DNA of 64,000 nucleotides from Photobacterium lutimaris (lineage in GTDB: Bacteria; Pseudomonadota; Gammaproteobacteria; Enterobacterales; Vibrionaceae): NCBI RefSeq assembly GCF_003025555.1, contig NZ_PYMH01000002.1, positions 124,001 to 188,000 on the forward strand. Reading direction: 5' to 3'. Positions 53,849-62,760 of this stretch are shown here, piece by piece (the first letter of the stretch is position 1; every line of letters begins with the position of its first letter). The notes beneath the pieces were generated by a model. The model was not told the DNA's origin. It made no database searches and worked only from the letters and a program-made list of their open reading frames with translations. The position numbers and the translations under genes are program-made.

Positions 53849-54372
53849 CTACCCCCAGCATCCCTAAACGGCACACTTTGATAGCAAATACAGAATCATT
53901 CCCTTATACCACCTTCAAAGATTGCAATCTTTCGCGTATCCCCACCCCCCGCATGACCCAATTTGCCATCACTGGAGATGGGATTCCCCCAATACGCCAC
54001 TTTGCATGATCTCACACCAATCCGACGGCTTTAATCAATCCATTTATGCTGGCATATCACTTTTTTACAGATAGATTAATCAATAAAGTCAAGGTGCACG
54101 ACCGTTTAAGCTATATGCATTTATTAATATTTACCTTACGTCATATATACGATATTTATCACTGGTCAGATGTGACAAATGAAACCCAAAAAGAAAAAAC
54201 GTGAGCAATTACTCTAAATCGCGATATTCCCCTTCGGAATCTTGATCTATGCCACAGTTTAACAGGTTTTACTTTGAGGATTTGTGCCACTAGATGCACA
54301 CTGAAGTCGGTCATCTGACCAGTAAATTACTCTGCAAATGAATGTAAAATGAATACCGCGTAAGGAGTGGTC
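53849..54372. other. Long intergenic region before the acyl reductase operon
   Basis: About 520 bp with no convincing gene. The perfect 16-bp palindrome AAAGATTGCAATCTTT lies at 53917-53932. The stretch 53934-54010 is C-rich on the plus strand, and 54050-54200 is AT-rich. The promoter of the acyl reductase operon must be here; no TetR-type operator was identified with certainty. Confidence 0.45.
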
Positions 54373-56358
54373 ATGAATTATTTCATCACCGGCGCAACTG
54401 GATTTATCGGTTCTCAGTTATTACAACGTCTGGCTAAACGACCTGGTGAGATCTATATCCTCACCTATGACAAGATTTCTGAAGATAGACTGGAAGCACT
54501 GTTAGAAAAACATCATCTACCTAAGAACAAGTTCCACTGTATCAAAGGTTCGATTACTGAACCCAACTTAGGTATCTCAGCTGAAGATACGAAAAACCTG
54601 ACAGGAAAGATTGATCAATTTTTCCATCTCGCAGCCATCTATGATTTGACGGCTAGCGAAGAAGATATGATGCGCGCCAATATTGAAGGCACTGAACATA
54701 CGTTACGTTTTGCCGAGCGCATTAATGCAGGTTGCTTCCACTACTTCAGCTCAATTGCTGTTGCGGGCCAATACCGTGGCTGGTTCCGCGAAGATATGCT
54801 TAATGAAGCAACTGGACTCGAGCATGCTTATTTCTCCACTAAGCACAATGCAGAGAAACTGGTACAAGAAACGGCAACGATTCCTTGGCGTGCTTACCGC
54901 CCGGGTATTGTTATCGGTGATTCAAAGACGGGTGAAGCCGACCGTGTTGATGGTCCTTACTACTTCTTTAAAATCATCCAGAAGCTACGCCGTGCACTTC
55001 CTGAGTGGGCACCGTTGCTTGGCCTTGAAGGCGGCCGCCTGAACCTAGTGCCGGTTGACTATGTTGCCGATGCCATCGATCACATCTCTCATAAACCAGA
55101 GTTGGACAATCAGTGTTTCCATATTGTGGACCCTGACCCATACCGCTCTGGTGAAGTGATCAACCTGTTTGCAGAAGCTGGCCATGCTCCGCGTATGGCA
55201 ATGCGACTGGATATGCGTGTTTTCCGCATGATCCCTTCTCACTTCTGGTCTCAGCTCGGTCAAGTCCCGGCGCTAAAGCGTTTTATCGATGCCATCAGTA
55301 AAGAGATGGATATGCCGCAAGACGCGTTAGGCTACTTTAACTACCCAACCCAATTTGATTGCAGCAATACGCTCAATGCGCTGTCTGACAGTAACATTTG
55401 CTGTCCTCGTCTTGCCGATTATGCTGACAAAATTTGGGACTTCTGGGAGCGTAACCTTGATCCTGAATTGCATGTTGAGAAAACACTGCAAGGGTGCGTC
55501 AATGATAAAGTTGTCGTTATTACCGGCGCCTCTTCAGGTATCGGCTACACTACGGCACTGAAACTTGCGAAAACCAAAGCTCGCCTTGTACTGATCGCCC
55601 GCGATCTTGATCGTCTGCAGCAGACTCGAAACGAAATCGAACGCCTTGGTGGCCACGCATCCATTTATCAATGTGACCTAAGCCAAGATGAACCATCGCA
55701 AGCAGTGATTAAGCAAATCAAGCATGATCACGGTAAGGTTGATATTCTAATCAACAACGCGGGCCGTTCAATTCGCCGTTCAGTAGAGAAAGCGACTGAC
55801 CGTCTGCACGATTACGAACGCACCATGCAGATCAACTACTTCGGTTCACTTCGCATGATTCTGGGTAACCTACCAGAAATGATCGAAGCGGGTGAAGGCC
55901 ATATCATCAACATCTCCTCGATTGCGGTGTTGACCAATCAGCCATTGTTCTCTGCCTATGCCGCGTCGAAGTCTGCACTGGATACGTTTACGCGTACCGC
56001 AAGTACAGAGCTAGGTGGCCAAGGTATTGATTTCACCACAATCAATATGCCGCTTGTTGAAACACGCATGATTTCTGATCACTATCGCGAGGCTGAAGGG
56101 GGTATTCCACTACTGACTCCTGAAGAAGCAGCAGACTTGATCATCAAAGCGATTATTGAGAAGCCAAAACGCATTGCGACTAAGCTAGGTCTGTTAGGTG
56201 CCTTTATTCACGGTGTTTATCCGAAGTTGGGTGAGTTGCTCATGGCAACGGGTTATAACCCAGAACACGGAAAGCATGACGGAGATAATGCGGAGCCTAA
56301 ACAGCCTTCAGCAGATGTAGTAGCCATTAATAGCATCATGCGCGAAATACACATGTAA
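54373..56358 (+). CDS. Fused fatty acyl-CoA/ACP reductase (two SDR domains)
   Basis: A 661-residue protein. N-terminal extended SDR (TGATGFIG near 6-13; SSIAVAGQYRG and HAYFSTKHN for the active site) followed by a classical SDR (VVITGASSGIGY near 380; NNAGRS; FSAYAASKSALD). This arrangement and length match my memory of the Marinobacter fatty acyl-CoA reductase (Maqu_2507) that reduces acyl-CoA or aldehyde to fatty alcohol for wax esters. AAGGAG precedes ATG 54373. Substrate is inferred. Operon with a START-like and a TetR gene. Confidence 0.85.
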   Translation: MNYFITGATGFIGSQLLQRLAKRPGEIYILTYDKISEDRLEALLEKHHLPKNKFHCIKGSITEPNLGISAEDTKNLTGKIDQFFHLAAIYDLTASEEDMMRANIEGTEHTLRFAERINAGCFHYFSSIAVAGQYRGWFREDMLNEATGLEHAYFSTKHNAEKLVQETATIPWRAYRPGIVIGDSKTGEADRVDGPYYFFKIIQKLRRALPEWAPLLGLEGGRLNLVPVDYVADAIDHISHKPELDNQCFHIVDPDPYRSGEVINLFAEAGHAPRMAMRLDMRVFRMIPSHFWSQLGQVPALKRFIDAISKEMDMPQDALGYFNYPTQFDCSNTLNALSDSNICCPRLADYADKIWDFWERNLDPELHVEKTLQGCVNDKVVVITGASSGIGYTTALKLAKTKARLVLIARDLDRLQQTRNEIERLGGHASIYQCDLSQDEPSQAVIKQIKHDHGKVDILINNAGRSIRRSVEKATDRLHDYERTMQINYFGSLRMILGNLPEMIEAGEGHIINISSIAVLTNQPLFSAYAASKSALDTFTRTASTELGGQGIDFTTINMPLVETRMISDHYREAEGGIPLLTPEEAADLIIKAIIEKPKRIATKLGLLGAFIHGVYPKLGELLMATGYNPEHGKHDGDNAEPKQPSADVVAINSIMREIHM

Positions 56359-56369
56359 GGATCAGAGCA

Positions 56370-56888
56370 ATGCAAGTTTCAGCAATACATGACTACAAAG
56401 AAGATCTTGATACCTTGTTGCGGTATTTCAGCGAAGAAGAACTGATCACTGAAAAATACCAAAAATTAGGCGGTAATAACGTTCGAGTTACGATGCTGGA
56501 AGAAACCGCGGATGGTTTCCGCGCTGAAACCCAGCGTGATATGCCAGCCAATGTACCTGCTGTGCTTAAGAGTCTGCTGGGTAGTTTCAATACTATCAAA
56601 CAGAAAGAGTCTTGGCACTGGCAAGAAAATGAGCAACTAATTTGTAAACTTCAAATTGAGATCTTGGGTGTTCCGGCCACAATTACGGGTCAAATGGTGT
56701 TCAGTGAACCTGAGACTCGTCCGGGCATTGCAACATCAAACCATGTCACTATGGACGTGAAATCAGCGATCCCACTGGTGGGTAGCACGCTCGTCTCGTT
56801 CATTTGCGGTGACATGAAAGATCAGATGCAAGCGGAATACGACTTCCTATGTGAAGTACTACCCCAACTGGTTGCTGAAGAGCAATAA
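56370..56888 (+). CDS. START-like (DUF2505-type) protein
   Basis: A 172-residue protein with a lipid-binding START/SRPBCC-like pattern: N-terminal AIHDYKEDLDTLLRYF, VRVTMLEETADGF, and a C-terminal helix IPLVGSTLVSFICGDMKDQMQAEYDFL. It resembles DUF2505 (recall). It follows the acyl reductase by 11 bp and may bind a fatty substrate or product. Confidence 0.7.
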   Translation: MQVSAIHDYKEDLDTLLRYFSEEELITEKYQKLGGNNVRVTMLEETADGFRAETQRDMPANVPAVLKSLLGSFNTIKQKESWHWQENEQLICKLQIEILGVPATITGQMVFSEPETRPGIATSNHVTMDVKSAIPLVGSTLVSFICGDMKDQMQAEYDFLCEVLPQLVAEEQ

Positions 56889-56904
56889 CGTTCATCCCGT
56901 CACC

Positions 56905-56944
56905 TTCGGTAGCCCCAAATAATGTTATTGGTGGGGTTGCCGAA
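56905..56944 (+). promoter_or_regulatory. Hairpin between the START-like gene and the TetR gene
   Basis: Imperfect long hairpin: TTCGG pairs with CCGAA, CCCC with GGGG, AATAA with TTATT. It has no T tail, so attenuation or mRNA processing is more likely than termination. Confidence 0.4.
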
Positions 56945-56970
56945 TGTGAAGCTCGAATAACAAGGAAAAA

Positions 56971-57606
56971 ATGATGAAAACCAAAGATCGGATTTTGTCA
57001 GTTAGTCTTGAGCTGTTTAATCGTGATGGTGTTGGCCAAGTCAGTACGTTAATCATCGCCACCGAGATGGGGATCAGCCCAGGAAACCTTTATTACCATT
57101 TCCGCGGCAAAGACGAAATTATTGCGACACTTGTCAATGAATTACAGAACTCACTGACAACCATTAGCAATGAATACGCAAGTCAGGTCAAAGACTTTGA
57201 TGATTACTGGCCCTTTATGCATACCGTAATGGCGCTATTCACCCATTACCGCTTTTTGTTTAGAAACTTAGACAGTCTAAACGGTCAGAATCCGCAAATT
57301 AAGCGGAAAATCAGAACCCTGATCCTTAAGCTTCGTCATCTCTGCAATGACATGCTCAAGCATCTCGTCGAGTTGGACAAGTTAAACTGTGACGCACAAA
57401 GCTTGCCACTTCTGGCTGACAATTTATTGCTCGTTAGCCTAAACTGGCTCAACTACCAAACACTGCTTGATGATCATTACAGCGAAAGCGACCTCGCTCG
57501 CTCGGGTGTACTGCGCTTAATCTCTCTGGTAGAGCCTTACCTGACTGAAAATGCGAAGTCTCCATTCTTTACCCATCAAGATTTGGTTCAAGAGTTGGTG
57601 ACCTAA
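56971..57606 (+). CDS. TetR-family regulator of the acyl reductase operon
   Basis: A 211-residue protein. The N-terminal HTH is VSTLIIATEMGISPGNLYYHFRGKDEII; a helical C-terminal ligand domain follows (TetR_C type). Starts at 56971 or 56974. Third gene of the operon, probably an autoregulating repressor of lipid genes; ligand is not known. Confidence 0.88.
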   Translation: MMKTKDRILSVSLELFNRDGVGQVSTLIIATEMGISPGNLYYHFRGKDEIIATLVNELQNSLTTISNEYASQVKDFDDYWPFMHTVMALFTHYRFLFRNLDSLNGQNPQIKRKIRTLILKLRHLCNDMLKHLVELDKLNCDAQSLPLLADNLLLVSLNWLNYQTLLDDHYSESDLARSGVLRLISLVEPYLTENAKSPFFTHQDLVQELVT

Positions 57607-57636
57607 CGGCTTTAGAGCAATGCTGAACATTTAATT

Positions 57637-57666
57637 AAACACCCCTACTACTTATATGGGGTGTTT
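57637..57666 (+). terminator. Terminator of the acyl reductase operon
   Basis: AAACACCCC / GGGGTGTTT with a 12-base loop and a T-rich tail. Confidence 0.8.
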
Positions 57667-57812
57667 CTGTTTATTTTCCTGTCAAAGATGTAATAAAAAC
57701 ATTCCCGTTTAGCACTTTCACTTAACTGCAAATACACTCTTACACATTGAAACATGAACCTACGGTACAGTATGTAATTCTACTATGGCGCGTTAATTGT
57801 GAGTGAATATAG

Positions 57813-58184
57813 ATGAACGTTAAGTTATTAAAAAATCTATCAGAATCGACTCTCTGCATTGCCGTATTCTACACCTGTTTCCACTGGCTAATGGTGAGGT
57901 TTACCGGCGATTTTTATACCGATACCTTAGGAAAATTCTTCCGCTTCTATATCGCTTCCTCGGTCTTGTTTATCGTCTTGGAGATACTGCAGTTCTATCG
58001 AGGCAGCGCCTGGGGATACATGGCCTATGCCTTTGCCACAATTGCCATAATGACGTCCTCCTTTGAGCCGAACGTCATGAATGAACTCGCCCTTCAACTG
58101 ATGATGAGCCTTGGCGCTTTAGGGTTTGTGTTTTGTATGTATCAATGGTGGGAAGACAAAGGATGGGAAGATAGCGAATATTAG
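57813..58184 (+). CDS. Small polytopic membrane protein, unknown
   Basis: A 123-residue protein with three to four membrane segments (LCIAVFYTCFHWLMV, FYIASSVLFIVLEIL, GYMAYAFATIAIMT, LMMSLGALGFVFCMYQ) and an acidic tail WWEDKGWEDSEY. No family recognised. It has its own region between two terminator-like structures. Confidence 0.65.
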   Translation: MNVKLLKNLSESTLCIAVFYTCFHWLMVRFTGDFYTDTLGKFFRFYIASSVLFIVLEILQFYRGSAWGYMAYAFATIAIMTSSFEPNVMNELALQLMMSLGALGFVFCMYQWWEDKGWEDSEY

Positions 58185-58286
58185 CTGACCCGATAATTAA
58201 CAAGAAACTCACTTTACCACCACCTGCTACCAAGCTACTCTTGTCAAGAACTTGTAATAAACCATTACGACAAACAAGGAGTGGTT

Positions 58287-59177
58287 TTGTTTCGCCATCT
58301 CAATATACTCGTTACCCTCAGTCTGGCCTTATTTATAACAACCTCCCATGCCAGCAAACTGCAGACGGATAACATTCAGACCGCATCAGTCAGCACGTTT
58401 GTGACTGATCTCGATGCCAATAAGACGTTATTCCAGAAAAATGCCGATATCGTGATGCCTATTGCCTCATTAACCAAAGTGATGATGGCAATGGTTGTGT
58501 TGGACGCCAAACTGCCACTGGATGAAGCGATTTCATTTAATAAGATAGATAAAGAAAGGATATACGACGGCTATTCACGCATCAGGATGGGTTCAACCCT
58601 CAGCCGAGGTAATGCCCTTCACATTGCCCTCATGTCTTCTGAGAACCTCGCAACGGCGGCCCTGGCGCGGCAATACCCTGGCGGTTATGAAGCCTTCATC
58701 AAAGCCATGAACACCAAAGCCAAAGCATTGGGTATGACCGATACTGTTTTTGTCGATAGCTCTGGCTTGAACCCAAACAACGTTTCTACTGCCGCAGACA
58801 TCACTAAAATGATCAAAGCCGCTTATCAGTATCCCAAGATAAAAAAATACAGTACCACACCGGTACATACGGCTTATTTTAAAAAACCACGCTACAAACT
58901 GGGCTATACCAACACTAATGCCTTGGTCAGGGGCCAGAAGTGGGATGTCGAACTAAGCAAAACCGGGTATTTGGATATTGCGGGTCACTGCTTGGCGATG
59001 ATCACTCACGTGGAGGGCAAGCAATTACTGATTGTGACGCTGGATGCTTACGGCAAGCTCACGCCGATTGGTGATGCGGGAAGAATCAAGAAGTGGTTAC
59101 AAAGCGGTAAAAGCGGAAACGTATCAGAATCAGCCATGCACTACCAAAAGCAAAAGCTTTCAACACTGGTCCATTAA
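58287..59177 (+). CDS. pbpG: D-alanyl-D-alanine endopeptidase PbpG (PBP7)
   Basis: A 296-residue low-molecular-mass PBP. Signal peptide ends near TTSHA. Active-site motifs are SLTK in MPIASLTKVMM, SEN in LMSSENLATAA, and KTG in LSKTGYLDIAGHC. The start is a TTG at 58287, five bases after AAGGAG; a GTG at 58281 is the alternative, but it overlaps the ribosome site. Cleaves D-Ala-meso-DAP cross-links in peptidoglycan. Confidence 0.88.
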   Translation: MFRHLNILVTLSLALFITTSHASKLQTDNIQTASVSTFVTDLDANKTLFQKNADIVMPIASLTKVMMAMVVLDAKLPLDEAISFNKIDKERIYDGYSRIRMGSTLSRGNALHIALMSSENLATAALARQYPGGYEAFIKAMNTKAKALGMTDTVFVDSSGLNPNNVSTAADITKMIKAAYQYPKIKKYSTTPVHTAYFKKPRYKLGYTNTNALVRGQKWDVELSKTGYLDIAGHCLAMITHVEGKQLLIVTLDAYGKLTPIGDAGRIKKWLQSGKSGNVSESAMHYQKQKLSTLVH

Positions 59178-59202
59178 ACGTTCAGTTGCTATTGAACCAA
59201 TA

Positions 59203-59221
59203 GAGCCCTGAAATAGGGCTC
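59203..59221. terminator. Hairpin between convergent genes
   Basis: GAGCCCT / AGGGCTC with loop GAAAT, no T run; weak terminator between pbpG and the esterase. Confidence 0.5.
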
Positions 59222-59256
59222 GGTTGATCCAAGAAGCCTAAATAAGCATGGGGACG

Positions 59257-60204
59257 TTAGCTCGCTTTCTTATCAATCGACTCACCAGCCTCTTTGAATT
59301 TATCTTGAATAAACCCAGCCATTAGCTTTACTGCATCCCTTGCTTCACCAAGTTGGTAAAACAGCGGATACACATGCGGCACGCCTTTGACAACGTTGAT
59401 CGTCACATCATTGCCCGCTTCACCTAAGCGCTCCGCTAAATGGATAGCATCATCCATCAAAAGCTCTTCAGTACCACAGGTGACAAAGGTCGGAGGAAGG
59501 TCATGATGTTCTGCGTAATAAGGCGATATATCGGGGTCACAGGGGTTCTGCATACCGATATAGTTATTGCGCATCAAGAGCAAGGTGCTCAAATCAAAGA
59601 AAGGATCATCCTTACATTTCTTAAAAGCCGATTCTCCGGTTACCGCCATATCCGATACTGGTGACATCAAAATACCACCAGCAGGCTGAGGCAACTTGGC
59701 TTCACGGATACGTAGCATGGTTGTCAGCACTAAATTACCGCCTGCAGAGTCCCCTGCAAAGAAGATCTGGTGTGGGTGGTACCCTTTGACCAGTAACCCC
59801 CGATAAACCGCAAAGCAGTCGTCTGGGGCCGCAGGATAAGGGTTTTCCGGTGCTAACCGATAGTTAACCATCAGACCGCGCGATTTAGTGTGGTTGGCCA
59901 GTCGGCCCAGGAGCGCACTGTGGATTTTCGGGCTATGGAAGCAAAAGCCCCCACCATGGAAGTAGAGGATGATCTTGTTTCCGCTACTTTTAGGCATATC
60001 GACCCAATCACAGGATACGTCAGAAAAACGAGTCGGCGTGATCTCCATCCCCTTTGGTGCAGCAATAAATGGTCCATAGTTATCAATAGATAATATGAGA
60101 TCTCGCATCTCTTCGGTTGATTCACAGTTTGCAAGACGTTGCCGCATGATTCGGAATAAAACCTTGTTGAAAGCCCTATTACGCCAACTCTCCATATACG
60201 CCAC
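59257..60204 (-). CDS. HSL-family alpha/beta hydrolase (esterase)
   Basis: A 315-residue hydrolase. HGGGFCFHSP is the oxyanion-hole motif, GDSAGGN holds the nucleophile serine; the aspartate and histidine are in TEELLMDDA and VKGVPHVYPLF. It lacks a signal peptide. It hydrolyses short or medium acyl esters; the neighbouring acyl reductase and PHA genes make a lipid role plausible. Confidence 0.88.
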   Translation of the reverse strand: MAYMESWRNRAFNKVLFRIMRQRLANCESTEEMRDLILSIDNYGPFIAAPKGMEITPTRFSDVSCDWVDMPKSSGNKIILYFHGGGFCFHSPKIHSALLGRLANHTKSRGLMVNYRLAPENPYPAAPDDCFAVYRGLLVKGYHPHQIFFAGDSAGGNLVLTTMLRIREAKLPQPAGGILMSPVSDMAVTGESAFKKCKDDPFFDLSTLLLMRNNYIGMQNPCDPDISPYYAEHHDLPPTFVTCGTEELLMDDAIHLAERLGEAGNDVTINVVKGVPHVYPLFYQLGEARDAVKLMAGFIQDKFKEAGESIDKKAS

Positions 60205-60504
60205 CTACTATTTACAATTCATTTACAAAGTTAGAATTAAACAAGGGGTTTGGTCAATATCTGGTCGCAAAAAAATGATGTGTTTCGAAAAGAAATGCCT
60301 AATATTCTGTAATTTAAGGCTCAAATAATTATTTTTTCAGGGTGTAAAAAAGCTCTGCCGGTAAAGGCAGATAAAATGCAAAAAAGGTGCGCGTGCATGG
60401 CCCACGCGCAACCTAAAGGCTTTACAACCTGCAGACTGGGAACGGTTGCTCAGCCCGGGGCTACTTCTTGTCTGGCTGGCATTAACGTAGCCCCGTATTG
60501 GCAG
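60205..60504. other. Intergenic region esterase / phasin with 3' structures
   Basis: 300 bp without an ORF of note. It contains the phasin terminator (60380-60413) and, between it and the phasin stop, CGGGGCTAC (60456-60464) pairing with GTAGCCCCG (60487-60495) across 22 bases. The region could be a long 3' UTR or a 3'-derived RNA. Confidence 0.4.
60380..60413 (-). terminator. Terminator of the small phasin gene
   Basis: GTTGCGCGTG pairs with CACGCGCACC (minus strand, one mismatch) around GGCCATG, then a T run. Confidence 0.8.
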
Positions 60505-60864
60505 TTACTCTGCTTCTGCCAATTTCTCAACGGCTTGAGTCAGTTTGTCGATTTTCTCGTCCATACGCTCAAGCTTCTCACGGTCAACGCCACTCAGACG
60601 GTAGAACAGATCATTCATACCTGCTTCTACTTCTTCTGTTGCTTTTTCCGTGTTTTTACCAATGCACTCTTTTGCTTGAATTTCCACTTCTTTACCGCGT
60701 TCTACAAGCTCATCAAACATATTGTTTGATTTCTCATTGATCTGCTGCGCTTCTTCCAAGCTACGGCTGTAAATACCAAGGCCTGCTAACCAAATGTTAC
60801 GTGCAATGCCTTCACCACTTTCTACGACATTTTTTGCCGCTTTCACTACTGTATTGTTGCTCAT
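60505..60864 (-). CDS. Phasin-family protein (short)
   Basis: A 119-residue helical protein: NIWLAGLGIYSRSLEEAQQ is the phasin signature, followed by MFDELVERGKEVE and a coiled-coil C terminus (LERMDEKIDKLTQAVEKL). Phasins coat polyhydroxyalkanoate granules. It is clearly paralogous to the next gene, which has the same motifs at matching places. Confidence 0.87.
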   Translation of the reverse strand: MSNNTVVKAAKNVVESGEGIARNIWLAGLGIYSRSLEEAQQINEKSNNMFDELVERGKEVEIQAKECIGKNTEKATEEVEAGMNDLFYRLSGVDREKLERMDEKIDKLTQAVEKLAEAE

Positions 60865-60909
60865 AATCCTATCCTCTTACGTTATCTTGCTTTAAGCACG
60901 CTCGTATGC

Positions 60910-61560
60910 TTATACCACTTCAGGTTTTGTACTTTCAGTTGGCTTGCTCGCGCTTTGAGCCACCTGGACTTCAGCTTTTGCCTTAGGTTCCGCAACAGCG
61001 TTAGTTGCTGCTACGGTCTGTGGCTTTACCGGCGCTTCAACCTCTTTCTTCTCTGCCTCTGGTTTCGCGGCAGGAACAGGCTGAGCGGCTTTCACGGCTT
61101 TACGGCGTGCAACACTTGGTTTCTTGGCGGCAGGTGCTGCTTTCTCAGTCGCTTTCACAGCGGTGCGCTTACGTGGTGCCGGCTTTTTCTCAGCTTGCGC
61201 CTGATGACGCTCCACTAACGCTTCAATGCTGGCGGTTAGCTGATCAATCTTGTCGTCAACACGGTCAAGGCGATCATTATCCAGGCCAATGAATTTCTGA
61301 ACCATGTTATGCATGCGTTCTTCAATCGCGACAGAAGTCTGGCTGCGTGCTGTGTGAACTCGCTCTTTGGTTTTTGATTCAACCGCGCGTCCACGCTCAA
61401 TCAACTCATCGAAAAGGCTCTTGCCCTTGTCAGAAATCTGATTCACTTCCTCAGCGCTCTTAGCATAAGCACCAAGGCCTGCTAACCAAATGTTGTATAC
61501 CATTGCGTCACGAATCTGCTCTTTGTTTGATTCTTCCGCAGTCTGTTTAAAAATGCCCAT
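60910..61560 (-). CDS. Phasin-family protein with basic tail (PhaF-like)
   Basis: A 216-residue protein started at ATG 61560, after GGAGGGG. NIWLAGLGAYAKSAEEVNQ is the phasin signature; a coiled coil follows (DRVDDKIDQLTASIEALVE). From about residue 120 the sequence is rich in Lys, Ala and Pro (KKPAPRKRTAVKATEKAAP, VARRKAVKAAQPV), as in PhaF, where the tail binds DNA. Likely links PHA granules to the nucleoid. Confidence 0.87.
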   Translation of the reverse strand: MGIFKQTAEESNKEQIRDAMVYNIWLAGLGAYAKSAEEVNQISDKGKSLFDELIERGRAVESKTKERVHTARSQTSVAIEERMHNMVQKFIGLDNDRLDRVDDKIDQLTASIEALVERHQAQAEKKPAPRKRTAVKATEKAAPAAKKPSVARRKAVKAAQPVPAAKPEAEKKEVEAPVKPQTVAATNAVAEPKAKAEVQVAQSASKPTESTKPEVV

Positions 61561-61741
61561 CAGTTTCCCCTCCATACTTTTGCGATAGTGCCAGCCAGTG
61601 GGTTTTGCCTGACTGCTTGTATGTAATTTACGAATTTCAATTAGAATGTTCTCCCTAAAACAACACTTTATCGTTTTAGAGGTCATGTATTTGATATGGA
61701 TCACAGAGGGGATGGAGGAAAGCAAGAAAAATCATAGCGAT

Positions 61742-61768
61742 AAAAAAAGAGCTCGAAATGAGCTCTTT
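61742..61768 (-). terminator. Terminator of the PHA-system gene
   Basis: AAAGAGCTC / GAGCTCTTT with loop GAAAT; on the minus strand a T run follows. It lies 25 bp past the stop of the PHA_gran_rgn gene. Confidence 0.85.
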
Positions 61769-61792
61769 GGGAAATACATAAGATGCTGTCAA

Positions 61793-62074
61793 TTAACTCG
61801 CCAGCAAATATCTATCAAGCTGTTCTGTAATATGGCTTTCGATTGTTGGGCCAAAAAAAGCAGCAGCGAAACCGACAAGCTGAAGCTGAATCGTTATTTT
61901 TCCTTCTTCAGCATGTAAGTAACCTTTTGCTGAAGAGTGTTTGATATGCATTTTATCGTCTTGCCAGGACCAAGTAAGGCCATACTCCTGTTCAAGCTGA
62001 CCTGCAATTTTCTCGCTTAGCATAGTAATGTCATCATGTGCTCTGTCATGATGACGTTCAATTAAAATCGTCAC
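61793..62074 (-). CDS. Polyhydroxyalkanoic acid system protein
   Basis: A 93-residue protein: an N-terminal amphipathic helix (HDRAHDDITMLSEKIAGQL), WSWQDDKMHIKHSSAKGYLH, then QLVGFAAAFFGPTIESHITEQLDRYL. This matches the PHA granule-region family (TIGR02610-like, recall). It is about 230 bp upstream of the phasin pair and is separated by a terminator. Function in granule biology is unknown. Confidence 0.82.
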   Translation of the reverse strand: MTILIERHHDRAHDDITMLSEKIAGQLEQEYGLTWSWQDDKMHIKHSSAKGYLHAEEGKITIQLQLVGFAAAFFGPTIESHITEQLDRYLLAS

Positions 62075-62159
62075 AGAAGTTCTCGCGCATTAGTGTATTT
62101 ACTCAGTCACCTTTTGTTAACATACGACCTAACCACAAAAATTTCTGTGGGCGAGATCT

Positions 62160-62177
62160 AACAAATTGAAATTTGTT
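62160..62177. promoter_or_regulatory. Inverted repeat upstream of the PHA-system gene
   Basis: AACAAATT-GA-AATTTGTT, perfect 8-bp arms, 86 bp upstream of the gene start. Candidate operator. Confidence 0.4.
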
Positions 62178-62244
62178 GCAGATGCCTCATAGGAATAGTC
62201 CTCACCTGTCAATATTACGGATGATTAACCAACGGTTGTACACA

Positions 62245-62760
62245 TTACAGAATACGACGTAGCAATGTCGGTAAGATCAAACTAGCCCCTACCGCCAGTT
62301 TCGCACCTTTTACTGCATTTTGATAAGGCTGTTTTTCCGAGGAGGTGAGAACGGCACCAAGAAATAACCCCATCCCAGCCATTTTTATTAATGTCGAGGG
62401 AGCACTAAGCGTCATATACCCACCAGCTGCCGCAACAACCAGTCGCTGAAACTGGGTACATTCAATGGGTAACCCATGGGCTTCACGAACAAATTGCTCA
62501 CAGTTTTGACTGAATAAGTTATAGCTCCGCCCAAGTTTCGATCTGGCATAACTTACAGCTTGTCGTGGGTTCTCCCCGGCAATATCACTCACCTCAATCC
62601 GTCGGCCTTCAGAAAATTCAGGCTCTGTTTCCCGCTCTATTCGCCGCCATTTTTTCGAATTATGAATAACATAGCCATACCCATCAGCGATTCCGTAGTG
62701 CCAGTAAGTACTACAGCGAATCCTTAATACCGTACCGGCTGGGAAATTCGTGCTGTGCAT
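62245..62760 (-). CDS. LRAT-domain (HRASLS-like) protein with hydrophobic tail
   Basis: A 171-residue protein. The LRAT/NlpC-P60 triad is visible as His21 in YWHYGIADG, His33 and Cys87 in SQNCEQFVREAHG; the 12-residue spacing between the histidines equals that of human HRASLS enzymes (His23, His35). The C-terminal 70 residues are hydrophobic and may attach to membrane or granule surface. Phospholipase or acyltransferase activity is likely but the substrate is unknown. It lies next to the PHA granule genes. Confidence 0.8.
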   Translation of the reverse strand: MHSTNFPAGTVLRIRCSTYWHYGIADGYGYVIHNSKKWRRIERETEPEFSEGRRIEVSDIAGENPRQAVSYARSKLGRSYNLFSQNCEQFVREAHGLPIECTQFQRLVVAAAGGYMTLSAPSTLIKMAGMGLFLGAVLTSSEKQPYQNAVKGAKLAVGASLILPTLLRRIL

